A DNA stretch of 58,722 nt, taken from contig JAQVGG010000006.1 of NCBI GenBank assembly GCA_028696815.1, positions 1 to 58,722 on the forward strand, written 5' to 3'. Shown here piece after piece: positions 9,676-18,948 of this stretch. Below the pieces are notes generated by a model. The model made no database searches and had not been told where the DNA came from. It was given only the letters and a program-made list of their open reading frames with translations. The DNA comes from Candidatus Altimarinota bacterium (GTDB lineage Bacteria > Patescibacteriota > Gracilibacteria > BD1-5 > UBA6164). Positions within the stretch are counted from its first letter, which is position 1, and every line of letters starts with the position of its first letter. The position numbers and the translations under genes were made by a program.

Positions 9676-10263
9676 ATGTTAAAAAAAATATTGAACAATA
9701 AATTTATACAACTATTTAGTATTTCTTTAATCTTTTTAGTTTTGTGAACTATTATTATGATGATGATTTATACTTGAAATATATTTATTGGTAAAAAATT
9801 TTATATATTTTTCCATATATTTTCTTTATTTATTTTTTTGTATATTGTAATTAAATTAATTAAAGACAAATTAAGCCATAATAATAGATTTTATTTGAAA
9901 AATATAATTCTAAAATTGAGTGTTATTAGTTTAATTTGAGTTTTATTATATTATTTATTTAGATTAAATATAGCTAATTATTTGTTTATACTATTTATTG
10001 TTTCTTCTTTAGTTTTTTCTTTTGATTCTAAAATTAGTTTTTCAATTGCTTTTATTTTACTTTTTTATGTTATTTTTTATACAGTTTTATGAGACGAAAA
10101 AAAAGCTGAAATTATTAGTGTTTATACGTATTATTTTTTACTTTTGTGATTTATTTCAGAAGTAGTTTATATATTCTTTAAAATGGATGACAATGATTTA
10201 CTTAGAAAGAATAATAAAGAAAAGATATTATTATCAAGTAATAATAAAAAATGAATAATATAA
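9676..10263 (+). CDS. Hypothetical membrane protein
   Basis: A 195-residue, very hydrophobic protein with about six transmembrane segments (residues roughly 12-35, 42-60, 75-95, 98-112, 118-140 and 150-168) and a short charged tail (MDDDNDLLRKNNKEK). No family was recognised. It is alone between two terminators or long gaps. The codon use matches its neighbours. The 185 bp after it (10264-10448) hold no gene I can support. Confidence 0.65.
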
Positions 10264-10448
10264 TCAAATCATTACAAAAATAATTAATAATGTTTTGTAG
10301 TACTATAAAATACTATATACAATAAATGTAAGCTATATTAATTTGAGTAATTATCTATAGTTGAAACTATTTTTTCTAAGTATAAAGTAGAGCTAAAATA
10401 AAAATTGTATGTTTAAAAAAATATAAATTTAACTCTTAATTCAAAATT

Positions 10449-11456
10449 ATGAAAAAATATATAATTTTGGTCACCTTACTATTTTTAGCGGTATCATGTG
10501 ACACTAACTTACAAGACAATTATAATTTTTGAGAACTAGATTCTCAGTCTACTTGAAGTTTACAAAACTGACGAGAAAATGGTAAAAATATACCAGATAC
10601 AAATACATGAAATATAAATAATTGAAATACAAATTCATGATTAATAGATAATCCTGAAGTACAGCAGATTGATACTTTAAGTGAATTATATAATAATGTT
10701 GAGATAAAATATGATGTTGCTTTTTATTCACAATTTCCTCTTAGTTGAACGGGGAAATATGCGGAGCCTTATCAAAACTTTTGTGAAGAGGCAAGTTTAC
10801 TAAACGTATACTATTATTATATGTGAGAAACCCCCTCAAAAGATGCTTATATAGAGGATTTGATGAAGATAAAAAACATAGAAGATAAATTATTTTGAGA
10901 AAATTGATATAGAGACACAGCTCTTACTGAGTCTCTTGTAAGTTTATTATTTTTTCAAAATGAAGAGTATTTAGATGATTTTTTAAATGCTGAAAGTGAG
11001 CAAGTTAAAGAAGAAATTTTAGAGAATATACTTATAATAAATGCTCAAAATTGATGAGTCTCTTGAATTATTGAAAATTTTCCTAGGAATAATTTAAGCC
11101 AAGAAGAATTAAATCAAAGAATATATGATATGATTTTATGATCACTTGTAGATTGAAATTTGGTTATTGTTCCTGTTTATGGTAAATGATTAGAAAATCC
11201 ATATTTTTCGGCTTGATGACCTGTTTATCATAATTTTGTAATTACGTGAGTTACTTGAAGAGAGATTTATGAATGAGAGTTTATAACTCAAGAGGTGTGA
11301 ATAAGTTTATGAGCTGACTTTAAGTATAATAAGGAAGTAGTTTTAGAAAATATTTATGATTTTGATAGAACTCTGTATCCGGATAGTTTTACTGATTGAG
11401 AACAAAGGATACTTATATTGTTTAAAACTGATACAATAAGAGATATGAGAAAATAA
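10449..11456 (+). CDS. Lipoprotein with C39-like peptidase domain
   Basis: A 335-residue lipoprotein with lipobox LAVSCD (Cys 17). A Thr/Asn/Gly-rich linker (about 25-75) leads to a domain starting near residue 90. YQNFCEEASLLNVYYYYMG has the catalytic-Cys helix of C39-like papain-fold peptidases, and YHNFVITGV further on carries the expected His. This is the CEEA variant of the peptidase C39_2 pattern. It may be a surface protease or an inactive binding relative; the family call rests on two motifs. A perfect palindromic terminator follows. Confidence 0.65.
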
Positions 11457-11460
11457 AATT

Positions 11461-11508
11461 AAACAATAAAAAAATCTAGGTTTTAAACCTAGATTTTTTT
11501 ATTGTTTA
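11461..11508. terminator. Bidirectional terminator
   Basis: A nearly perfect 47-bp palindrome centred on AGGTTTTAAACCT, with A-run on one side and T-run on the other. It serves both the lipoprotein gene (+) and the RRM gene (-), which converge here. Confidence 0.9.
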
Positions 11509-11509
11509 A

Positions 11510-11770
11510 TTATGCTTCTCTTCTATCTTCAGCAAAATCAACTTTTAAAGCTCTTCCGTCAATTTCTTTTCCATCCATAGCTTCTTTTGCTTTAGCAGCT
11601 TCATCAGCTGTAGCAAACTCAACGAAACCAAAACCTTTTGATCTTCCAGTTTCTCTGTCAGTTATAATTCTAACAAAACTTACTTCACCAAATTCTCAAA
11701 ATAGTTCTTTTAATTGTTGCCAATTTAATGACCAAGAAATATTTCAAACGAACAATTTATTACTTTCCAT
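11510..11770 (-). CDS. RRM-domain RNA-binding protein
   Basis: An 86-residue protein that is a single RNA recognition motif. RNP2 is KLFVGNIS near residue 5 and RNP1 is KGFGFVEF near residue 45; the fold ends in ALKVDFAEDR. Bacterial RRM proteins of this size resemble the cyanobacterial Rbp cold-response proteins and probably act as RNA chaperones; the target is unknown. A TGA glycine is present in the loop before RNP1 (LFGEFGEV). Upstream 11771-11916 is A/T-rich, without another gene. Confidence 0.9.
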
Positions 11771-11916
11771 AATATAACATAAAAATATAAAAATATGAGA
11801 AAATGATATTAACAATATAACCTTTGAAAAAGTTGAAAAATGATAATATTAACATAATCTCTGCATATATTATCGCTTTTTTATTATAAAAAGCAAATAA
11901 TTTTTTATTTTTTTCT

Positions 11917-12198
11917 CTAAGCCTTCTTAAAAAACTCAGTTTTAAGTACCATTTTTCCAGATTCTATAAGCTCGCTATCATCAGTAAGTCTGATTTTTGT
12001 GAACTTATCTCATCTTTTTATATCTGGAGCACCTTTTACTTTTAAGTCTTTTATAGCAACTACAGTATCTCAGTTCTGCAAGATATTTCAGTTAGCATCT
12101 TTTACAATTATTTCATCATCTTTTGAAGTTCACGTACCATCATCATTTGGATTATATTCCCAGTTATCCCAATCCATATCTTGAAAATCTTTTCACAT
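11917..12198 (-). CDS. PhnA/YjdM-like protein without the zinc ribbon
   Basis: A 93-residue protein whose C-terminal two-thirds match the PhnA (YjdM) domain: VKDANGNILQNGDTVVAIKD, then LKVKGAPDIKRGDK and a final VLKTEFFKKA. The N-terminal zinc ribbon of full PhnA (two CxxC pairs) is replaced by a short acidic stretch without cysteines. The role of PhnA is not settled despite its old name. It is divergent from lexA, sharing a 126-bp intergenic region. Confidence 0.8.
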
Positions 12199-12264
12199 AT
12201 GTTTTATTGTTATTAAAATAAATTTTGTTTAATATATTTTATTTTTTTATTTTTTCAAATAAAT

Positions 12265-12292
12265 TTGACTTTTATTTGTATAGATATATACT
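12265..12292 (+). promoter_or_regulatory. Putative lexA promoter
   Basis: TTGACT (12265-12270), 16-bp spacer, TATACT (12287-12292). The -10 box lies inside the palindrome described in the next entry. A start site near 12299 would give a leader of about 26 nt. Both boxes are close to the sigma-70 consensus, which is notable even in A/T-rich DNA. Confidence 0.5.
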
Positions 12293-12301
12293 GAGTATAT
12301 A
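12285..12301. promoter_or_regulatory. Putative LexA operator (SOS-box-like palindrome)
   Basis: TATATAC TGA GTATATA: 7-bp perfect arms with a 3-bp centre, overlapping the likely -10 box and 24 bp before the lexA start. The sequence is unlike the E. coli (CTGT-N8-ACAG) or Bacillus boxes, but the place fits autorepression. Confidence 0.45.
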
Positions 12302-12324
12302 CATTATATTTTAAGTATAAATTT

Positions 12325-12954
12325 ATGCTTACAGAAAAACAACAGTATGTTCTTGATACAATCACAAATTTTATATCAAGATATGGAAAATCACCAACTA
12401 TTGATGAGTTAGCTGAGCTTTTAGAACAAAAGTCTAAAAGATGAGTTGTTCAGTATCTTGAAGCTCTAGAGAAAAAATGATTTTTAACTAGATGAAGAGG
12501 GTATAGATCTATAAGTTTATGAAATGGAGTAGGTTTTCAAACTACTTTAAACATACCAATTCTTGGTTACGCAAATGCATGAATACCTTTAGTTGAGGCT
12601 ACAGAATCTGACTATGGAACTCTACCTATATCAAAAAAGATTATTAGTTGAGATGAAAAAAATTACTTTGTATTGAAAGTAGAAGGAACATCTATGAATA
12701 ACTATGATTTATGAGGTAAGGTTATAGATAATGGTAGTTATGTTCTAATAAAAAAAGATGAAGTAAATACAAACTCTCGCGACGCTTTTTTATTTATTGT
12801 AAACTGAGCTGCAACTCTTAAAAGATTTAAAAAAGATGGTTCTACTGTTTATTTACTACCAGAAAGTAAAGATGAATTTCACAAACCTATTATATTATCA
12901 GAAGATGATAATATAATGGTGAACGGTAAAGTAGTTGATGTATTTAATTTCTAA
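12325..12954 (+). CDS. lexA: LexA repressor
   Basis: A 209-residue SOS repressor of normal length. The N-terminal winged helix (about 1-65) has ISRYGKSPTIDELAELL and the recognition helix SKRGVVQYLEALEKKGFL. The self-cleavage bond is A85-G86 in GYANAGIP, with the glycine encoded by TGA. The catalytic dyad is S123 (VEGTSMNN) and K166 (ATLKRF), so RecA-stimulated autocleavage should work. The start at 12325 gives the usual N-terminus (MLTEKQQYVL). The operator-like palindrome upstream suggests autoregulation. Confidence 0.93.
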
Positions 12955-13065
12955 AAAAATAAAACCTTTTTCCTGAATCCTTATCCACGCTTTAGCTGGA
13001 TAAGGGGTTACTTTTGGGTAGCCTCTTTCCCCTTGTAAGGGGAGAGAATTCAAGTGAGAGGTTTT
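12955..13065. repeat. Composite palindromic element between convergent lexA and ppk2
   Basis: Two GC-rich hairpins in an A/T background: CCTTATCCA/TGGATAAGG (about 12979-13005) and CTCTTTCCCCTT/AAGGGGAGAG (about 13023-13047). The outer parts AAAACC and GGTTTT also pair. It resembles the other palindromic repeats of this window in composition, and its position suggests use as a bidirectional terminator. Confidence 0.65.
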
Positions 13066-14226
13066 TTATTCAAATAAATCTTTTTTAATATCTATTTCTT
13101 TTTTTAATTTTTCTGCTTTTGCTTTTCAGTCCATTACTATCTTATCATCAATTATTAGTTTTTTCTCATCTATTTTATCTGGATAATTAAACTGATTTAA
13201 TACATATTTTATAGCATTTATTCTAGCCTTTTTCTTATCATCACTATTTATAATAATCCACGGAGCATCCTTGTGATGAGTTTTTGAAAAATTGTGATAC
13301 TCAGCTAGAGAATATTTTTCCCATAGTTTTTGAGAAAATTGATCAATAGGTGATAGTTTATATTGTTTTAGTGGATTAAGTTTTCTATCCTCAAACCTTT
13401 GAGCTTGTTCTTCTTTAGAAACTGAAAAATAAAATTTTATTACTTTTGTGTCAGATTTAACAAGCATCTTTTCAAACTCAGGAACATCATGTAAAAATCT
13501 CTCATATGATTTTTTTGATACAAATCACATAACAGGTTCTACTCACGCTCTGTTATACCAACTTCTATCAAAAAATACCATTTCTCATCCACTAGGTAGG
13601 TGATTAATGTATCTTTGAAAATACCATTGAGTTCTTTCTACTTCATTTGGTTTTTCTAGAGCTACAACTCTTGCTCATCTTGGGTTTAAATATTCTCTAA
13701 ATCTTTTTATGGTACCTCATTTTCAAGCGGCATCTCTACCTTCAAATATGATAAGAAGTTTTTCTCAGTTTTCTTTTATATGTTTTTGAAGCTTTAATAG
13801 TTCAAGTTGTAGAGTTATTAGATCTTTTTCATAGTCTATTTTTGATTTTTTTATACAAAAACTCTTGTATTTATCCTTATTTTCTTCTTTTATATTACTA
13901 CAATTTTTATATTGTTTTTCTACCTCTTTTACTACATCTATTAATTCAGGTTTTTTTTCTTCTTTTTCTTTTGTTTCTATGTATTCATTTATATGCTCAA
14001 GTAAATCGTCAATCAATTTGTATTCTCTTCTACCTTCTTTACTTAATTTTTTTGGTTTTTTTTCAAGTAAATGCTCAATTTTATTTTTTAAAACCCTTAG
14101 ATTATCTATATCTCTGTCTTGTTGAAATTGTATAAATAAAACCTCAACTTCTTTTAAGAAATCTTTTATAACTTTTTCAGATAATTTTATCTTTTTATTA
14201 AATATTTCATAAAATAAACTTGGCAT
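13066..14226 (-). CDS. ppk2: Polyphosphate kinase 2 family protein
   Basis: A 386-residue protein. The PPK2 kinase core (about 150-375) has the Walker A motif FEGRDAAGKGGTIKRF, the lid segment LNPRGARVVALEKP and the Walker B motif FFDRSWYNRAGVEPVMGF. PPK2 transfers phosphate between polyphosphate and nucleotides (ADP/GDP or AMP). About 150 residues of N-terminal helical, Lys/Glu-rich extension precede the core; that is longer than usual and of unknown role. For a cell with limited metabolism, regenerating NTPs from polyphosphate would be useful (inference). It stands alone on the - strand. Confidence 0.9.
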
Positions 14227-14362
14227 TTTGTTTTTGTCTTAAAAAAGTAATATTTCTGGAAAAATTGATATTTTCTCCTTTTGATAATATATATTTTACT
14301 ACATATTTTTTTTTAGGTCAAAAAATTAAATATTAATCTTGCATTTTAAAAAATAAAAATAT

Positions 14363-14590
14363 AATGGTGTCAAAGCGTTTGAGTCTAGCTAACACTGGAT
14401 AAGCACGAGGAAGAACGTTCCATTTGGGATTACTAGAACCTCGCGAAGTTGAAATACTTCGTAAAAAAACTAAAATTGAGAAATAAGCTATTCGGTGGCA
14501 CCTTTCTGCTAAAGCGGAACCGAAAGTATACAGATAAAGATTTTCGAAAATTATATTTGAAGATTTAATTTGTATGCTTTTTTTAATTTT
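14363..14590 (+). ncRNA. Structured leader RNA before aspS, T-box-like
   Basis: A GC-richer region in A/T-rich surroundings. Visible stems are CGAGG/CCTCG (14406-14410 and 14439-14443), CGAAGT/ACTTCG (14444-14449 and 14456-14461) and TTCGG/CCGAA (14491-14495 and 14520-14524). The last stem encloses TGGCACC (14496-14502), which matches the T-box bulge TGGNACC; its variable base C would pair with the G73 discriminator of tRNA-Asp. An intrinsic terminator (14523-14584) follows, sharing two bases with this stem. I cannot identify the specifier loop, so an unrelated small RNA remains possible. Confidence 0.4.
14523..14587 (+). terminator. Terminator upstream of aspS
   Basis: AAAGTATACA (14523-14532) pairs with TGTATGCTTT (14571-14580), one G-T pair, with a smaller inner hairpin (ATTTTCGAAAAT), followed by seven T. 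As aspS starts 30 bp later, this may be a conditional attenuator. Confidence 0.6.
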
Positions 14591-14615
14591 TATTTTATAT
14601 CTTTGAATTTTATTT

Positions 14616-16442
14616 ATGCATAGAACACATACATGTAATGAACTTACAAAAGAAAATATCTGAGAAAAAGTTACTCTATCAGGTTGGGTAAGTAACAGAA
14701 GAGATCATGGTTGAATCATATTTATAGATTTAAGAGATAGATACTGATTAACTCAAATAGTTTTTGATCCAGCAGATAATAAAGAATCTTGGGAAACTGC
14801 TGACAAGTTTAGAAGTGAATATGTTATAAAAGCAACTTGAACAGTTAGATCAAGACCAGAATGACAAGATAATCCAAATATGACTACTTGAGAAATAGAA
14901 GTGATTATAAACTCAAGCGTAGAGTTATTATCAAGTGCAAAGACTACTCCTTTTGAGCTAGATGAACACTCTAAAGAGACAAACGAAGAATTGAGACTAA
15001 AATACAGATATCTTGATATGAGAAGAAAAAAGATTCTTGATTATATGAAATTTAGATCAAGTCTTACAACCTATACAAGAAATTGGTTTACTGTAAGAGA
15101 CTTTATAGATGTGCAAACTCCTATATTAGCTAACTCTTCTCCAGAATGAGCAAGAGATTTTCTAGTGCCATCAAGACTTCATCCAGGAACATTTTATGCA
15201 TTACCTCAAGCACCTCAACAATTTAAACAACTACTTATGGTATGAGGAGTTGATAAATATTTTCAAATAGCACCTTGTTTTAGAGATGAAGATCCAAGAG
15301 CTGATAGACATGCTTGAGATTTCTATCAAATAGATTGTGAGATGAGCTTTGTTGAACAAGATGATGTTTTTAAAGTTGTTGAAGACTTTCTAGTTGATAT
15401 TACTTCTGAACTAACAGATAAAAAGATATTAACTGAGACTGCTTGAAAAGATAACATAAGAGAAACAGGTAAGTTTTTTAAGCTTACGCATGAGCAAGCT
15501 ATGGAAAAATACGGTAGCGATAAACCAGATTTAAGATATGGTTTAGAGATGGTTGATGTAATAGATATATTTGAAAAATCTACAAATGAGATATTTTCAA
15601 GTATAGCTTCTGACAAAGTCAATAATAGAATCAAAGCATTAAGAGTACCAAATGGAGACAATATATTTTCTAAAACTCAGATGAAAGGTTTTGAAGACTA
15701 TGTAAGGAAATTTGGTGCAAAAGGTTTATGATACTTCCAAATGAAGGAAGACGGATTAAAATGACCTCTTAATAAATTTTTCACTGAAGCTGATTTAACT
15801 GAGCTTGTTGAAGTAACTAAACTTGAAGTATGAGATGTAGTATTTTTTGGAGCTTGAGAGAAAAAGTTAGTGCAAACATATATGTGAAAATTTAGAAATT
15901 ATTTAGCTGAGATGATGCAGTTAGCTAATCCAAAAGAAATAGCATTTTGTTGGATAGTTGACTTCCCAATCTTTGAAGAAGATGAAGTAACAGGAAAAAT
16001 AGATTTTGAACACAATCCATTTTCTATGCCTCAAGGATGAGCTGCTGACTTTGATAAAGAAGGTACTGACTTATTAAGTGTAAAATGATTTCAATATGAC
16101 CTTGCTTGTAATGGTTATGAAATACTTTCATGAGCTATAAGAAACCATGATGTAAATTCTCTTGTAAAAGCTTTTGAAAAAGTAGGTAGAACTAAGCAAG
16201 AAGTGATGGATAAATTTTGAGCTATGTATGAAGCGTTTCAATACTGAGTTCCTCCTCATGGATGATTTGCAATCGGATTTGATAGACTTATGATGATTTA
16301 TTTAAATGAACATAACATAAGGGATATATATGCTTTTCCAAAATCATGAAATGCTATGGATCTTATGATGAACTCACCAACAAAAGTAGATAATGAGCAA
16401 CTAGCTGAGTTAAATATAGAAGTGGTTGAAGATGTACAGTAG
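14616..16442 (+). CDS. aspS: Aspartyl-tRNA synthetase
   Basis: A 608-residue bacterial-type AspRS. The N-terminal OB fold (about 1-105) binds the anticodon ([23 protein letters not shown]). Class II motifs are clear: motif 2 [20 protein letters not shown] and motif 3 [15 protein letters not shown] near the C-terminus, with the bacterial GAD insertion between (about 300-400). The usual PEGARDF segment is intact, with TGA for its Gly. It charges tRNA-Asp in the cytosol; whether it is discriminating or Asn-tolerant cannot be read here, but the nearby gatB suggests that transamidation is used. A T-box-like leader precedes it. Confidence 0.96.
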
Positions 16443-16452
16443 AAATTATTAC

Positions 16453-16488
16453 AAAAAAACACTAAAACTTGCTTTTAGTGTTTTTTTA
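16453..16488 (+). terminator. Intrinsic terminator of aspS
   Basis: A-run, CACTAAAA, loop CTTGC, TTTTAGTG, T-run. Nearly the same hairpin recurs after corA. Confidence 0.85.
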
Positions 16489-16534
16489 GTACAATAAATC
16501 CTATGTAAATTCTATAATTTCAAATTTCAAAACT

Positions 16535-17446
16535 ATGCTTAGAAAATTAAATGTTTGATGAATAAGATGGATTGATTGAGTTAATCTGAAAGATGAAGAG
16601 ATAATAAAAGTTTTATCAAGCTTTGATTTTCATGAGCTTGATATAGAAGCATGTTTAGAAGAAAATCAAAGAGCCAGAATAGATAGTTATGAAGATTATC
16701 TTTTTATGGTACTTCATTTTCCAAAGTACAACAAAAGAAATAAAGTCTATGAATTAAATGAGTTTAATGTGTTTTTAGGGAGAGATTATTTGATTACATT
16801 TAGAAGAAAAACTTGATGATATGTTGATAAAGTTTTTGATATGTATTCTGATAAAAAACTGAAAAAAGATGAGGAATTTAAGCTTTCTTCGGCATTTGTA
16901 TTGTATGAGATATTACAGTCTATGTTAGAAAAAATGTTTAAAATGACAGAAAATATAACTAGAGATTTAAAGCTTATAGAAGATAGAGTGTTTGATAAAA
17001 CAAGTTATTCACTTGTAAAAGAAATCATGATAAAAAAGAGAAATATAATAGTTTTAAAAAACATGTTTGTACCTCAAGTTTCAGTTATGAAGCTTATGGA
17101 GTTCAAGGTAAATAAGCTTTTTTCTTGAGAAGTGCTTGAGTATTTTGAAGACTTAGAAGATAAAATTACTCATGTAGTTAGTGATACAAAGATAATTGAA
17201 GAATATGTAAATAGCATAGAAGATGCTTTTATCTCTATAACGAATATAAATACAAATAGGGTAATGTCATTTTTAGCTTTCTTTTCTGCTTTTATGTTAC
17301 CTCTAACTTTTATAACAAGTTTTTATGGTATGAATATAGACCTTCCTTTTCAAAATAATTCAAATATAATATATTTATTTCTTTTTTATACTTCAATTAT
17401 AATGGTCTTAATTTTTGTTTATTTTAAGAAAAAGAGGAATATTTAA
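16535..17446 (+). CDS. corA: CorA-type magnesium/metal transporter
   Basis: A 303-residue protein of the CorA family, slightly shorter than the E. coli protein. The N-terminal cytoplasmic alpha/beta domain (about 1-150) includes LFMVLHFPKYN, then a long stalk helix. Two C-terminal transmembrane segments (about 240-262 and 277-297) enclose the signature YGMN (F-Y-G-M-N). It should form a pentameric Mg2+ (or Co2+/Ni2+) channel. It is a single gene between two intrinsic terminators. Confidence 0.92.
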
Positions 17447-17447
17447 C

Positions 17448-17483
17448 AAAAAACCACTAAAACTTGCTTTTAGTGGTTTTTAT
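17448..17483 (+). terminator. Intrinsic terminator of corA
   Basis: AAAACCACTAAAA, loop CTTGC, TTTTAGTGGTTTT. The core ACTAAAACTTGCTTTTAGT is shared with the aspS terminator, so the two hairpins seem related. Confidence 0.85.
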
Positions 17484-17520
17484 ATATAATTAAGCTCTAA
17501 TAAAAAATTATATAAAAAAT

Positions 17521-18894
17521 ATGTTAGGAAAAATCACAATAATTTGAAGACCAAATGTAGGTAAATCAAGTTTTTTTAATATGTATACTGGGCATAAGAT
17601 AGCGATAGTAGATGATACAGCTTGAACTACTAGAGATATAAGCGAGTATGAGTTTGATGATGTGGAACATGAGTTAACTTATATACTTGCTGACTCTGGA
17701 TGACTAGATTTTGGTAGTAAAGATGACTCAGTTGCAGAGGATATTATAGATAGAACTGATAGAGCTATTGATGAATCTGATTTATTAATATGGCTTATTG
17801 AGTATGATAATTTTACTGATCTTGATGAGAAAATACTTAAATTATTAAAGAAAAAAAATTATAATAATTATTTATTGGTAGCAAATAAAGCTGATAATGA
17901 AACTAAAGTTATGGAATCATACTCTCTTGCTTGAAAATGAGAGTTAGAATTTTTTCCAGTATCGGTTTCTCATAATAAATGAATAAGCGATATTAAAAAA
18001 TATGTAGCAAAATACTTAAAATGAAAATGACTTAATTATAAGCAAGAAGATTTTGATGATAGTTTTGTAAAACTTGCAATGATAGGTAGACCAAATGTAG
18101 GTAAATCTAGTATGATAAATGCTATAGTAGGAAAAGATAGAGTGATGGTAAAAGATATGCCTTGAACGACAAGAGATAGTATAGATACAAAATTTTCTTT
18201 TGAGTGAACAAATTTTGTATTAATTGATACCGCTTGAATCAGAAGACTTAGTAAAGTTTGAACAAGAAATGTGGAAAATTGGTCAGTTATGAGATCAGAG
18301 AGAGCTTTAAAAAGAGCTGATATAGTTGCTGTTGTTATAGATGGTTATGAATGAATAGTTCAGCAAGATTTAAGTATAATAAACACTGCTCTAGAAGAAA
18401 AAAAATGACTTATAATAGTTGTAAATAAATGGGATAAAGTACTAGCTAAACCAGGAGTAGATAAAGAGCATATGATGAACAGATATATAGCTTATCTTCA
18501 AGAAAAGATGGATTTCTTGCCTTGGGTGTCAGTTATATTTACTTCAGCACTTGATAAAAAAAGAGTTAATGAGATTTTAGAGAGAGCAAAAGAGATAAAA
18601 GAAGAAAGATATAAAAGAGTTAAAACAAGTATATTAAATAACTTCTTAGAACAAGCTATTTATAAACATCCACCAACAGGTAATAAAAAATCACATACTC
18701 CAAAGATTTATTACTGAACGCAAGCTGATACAAATCCTCCAAAATTTGTATTTACAGTTAGTAATCCTGATCATTTTCACTTTTCATATAAAAGATACCT
18801 AGAAAATAGAATCAGAGATAACTTCTGATTTGAAGGTACTCCAATAATTATAGAGTACAGATGAAGAGGGAAAAATGCAGGTAAGGTGAAATAG
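17521..18894 (+). CDS. der: Ribosome assembly GTPase Der (EngA)
   Basis: A 457-residue GTPase with two tandem G domains and a C-terminal KH-like domain. The first P-loop is [12 protein letters not shown] near residue 9 with its first Gly as TGA; the second is [12 protein letters not shown] near residue 188. G3 motifs are DSGG and DTAG; G4 motifs are NKAD and NKWD. The KH part (about 360-457) ends in IIIEYRGRGKNAGK, typical of Der. It acts in 50S subunit maturation. A terminator hairpin follows that overlaps the start region of pbpC. Confidence 0.95.
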
Positions 18895-18906
18895 TTTTTA
18901 CTAAAT

Positions 18907-18948
18907 AAAAAAAAGGATTATAATTTGAGAAAATTATAATCCTTTTTT
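18907..18948 (+). terminator. Intrinsic terminator touching the pbpC start
   Basis: AAGGATTATAATT pairs with AATTATAATCCTT across a TGAGA loop, followed by T6. The pbpC ATG starts at the next base, so, as with marR, the coding start abuts the T-tract. Confidence 0.75.

Noticed and set aside
13842-14135. Two overlapping + strand ORFs inside the ppk2 region
   Set aside because: They are shadows of the Lys/Glu-rich N-terminal extension of PPK2 on the - strand, with Leu/Phe/Ser-rich, unlikely translations.
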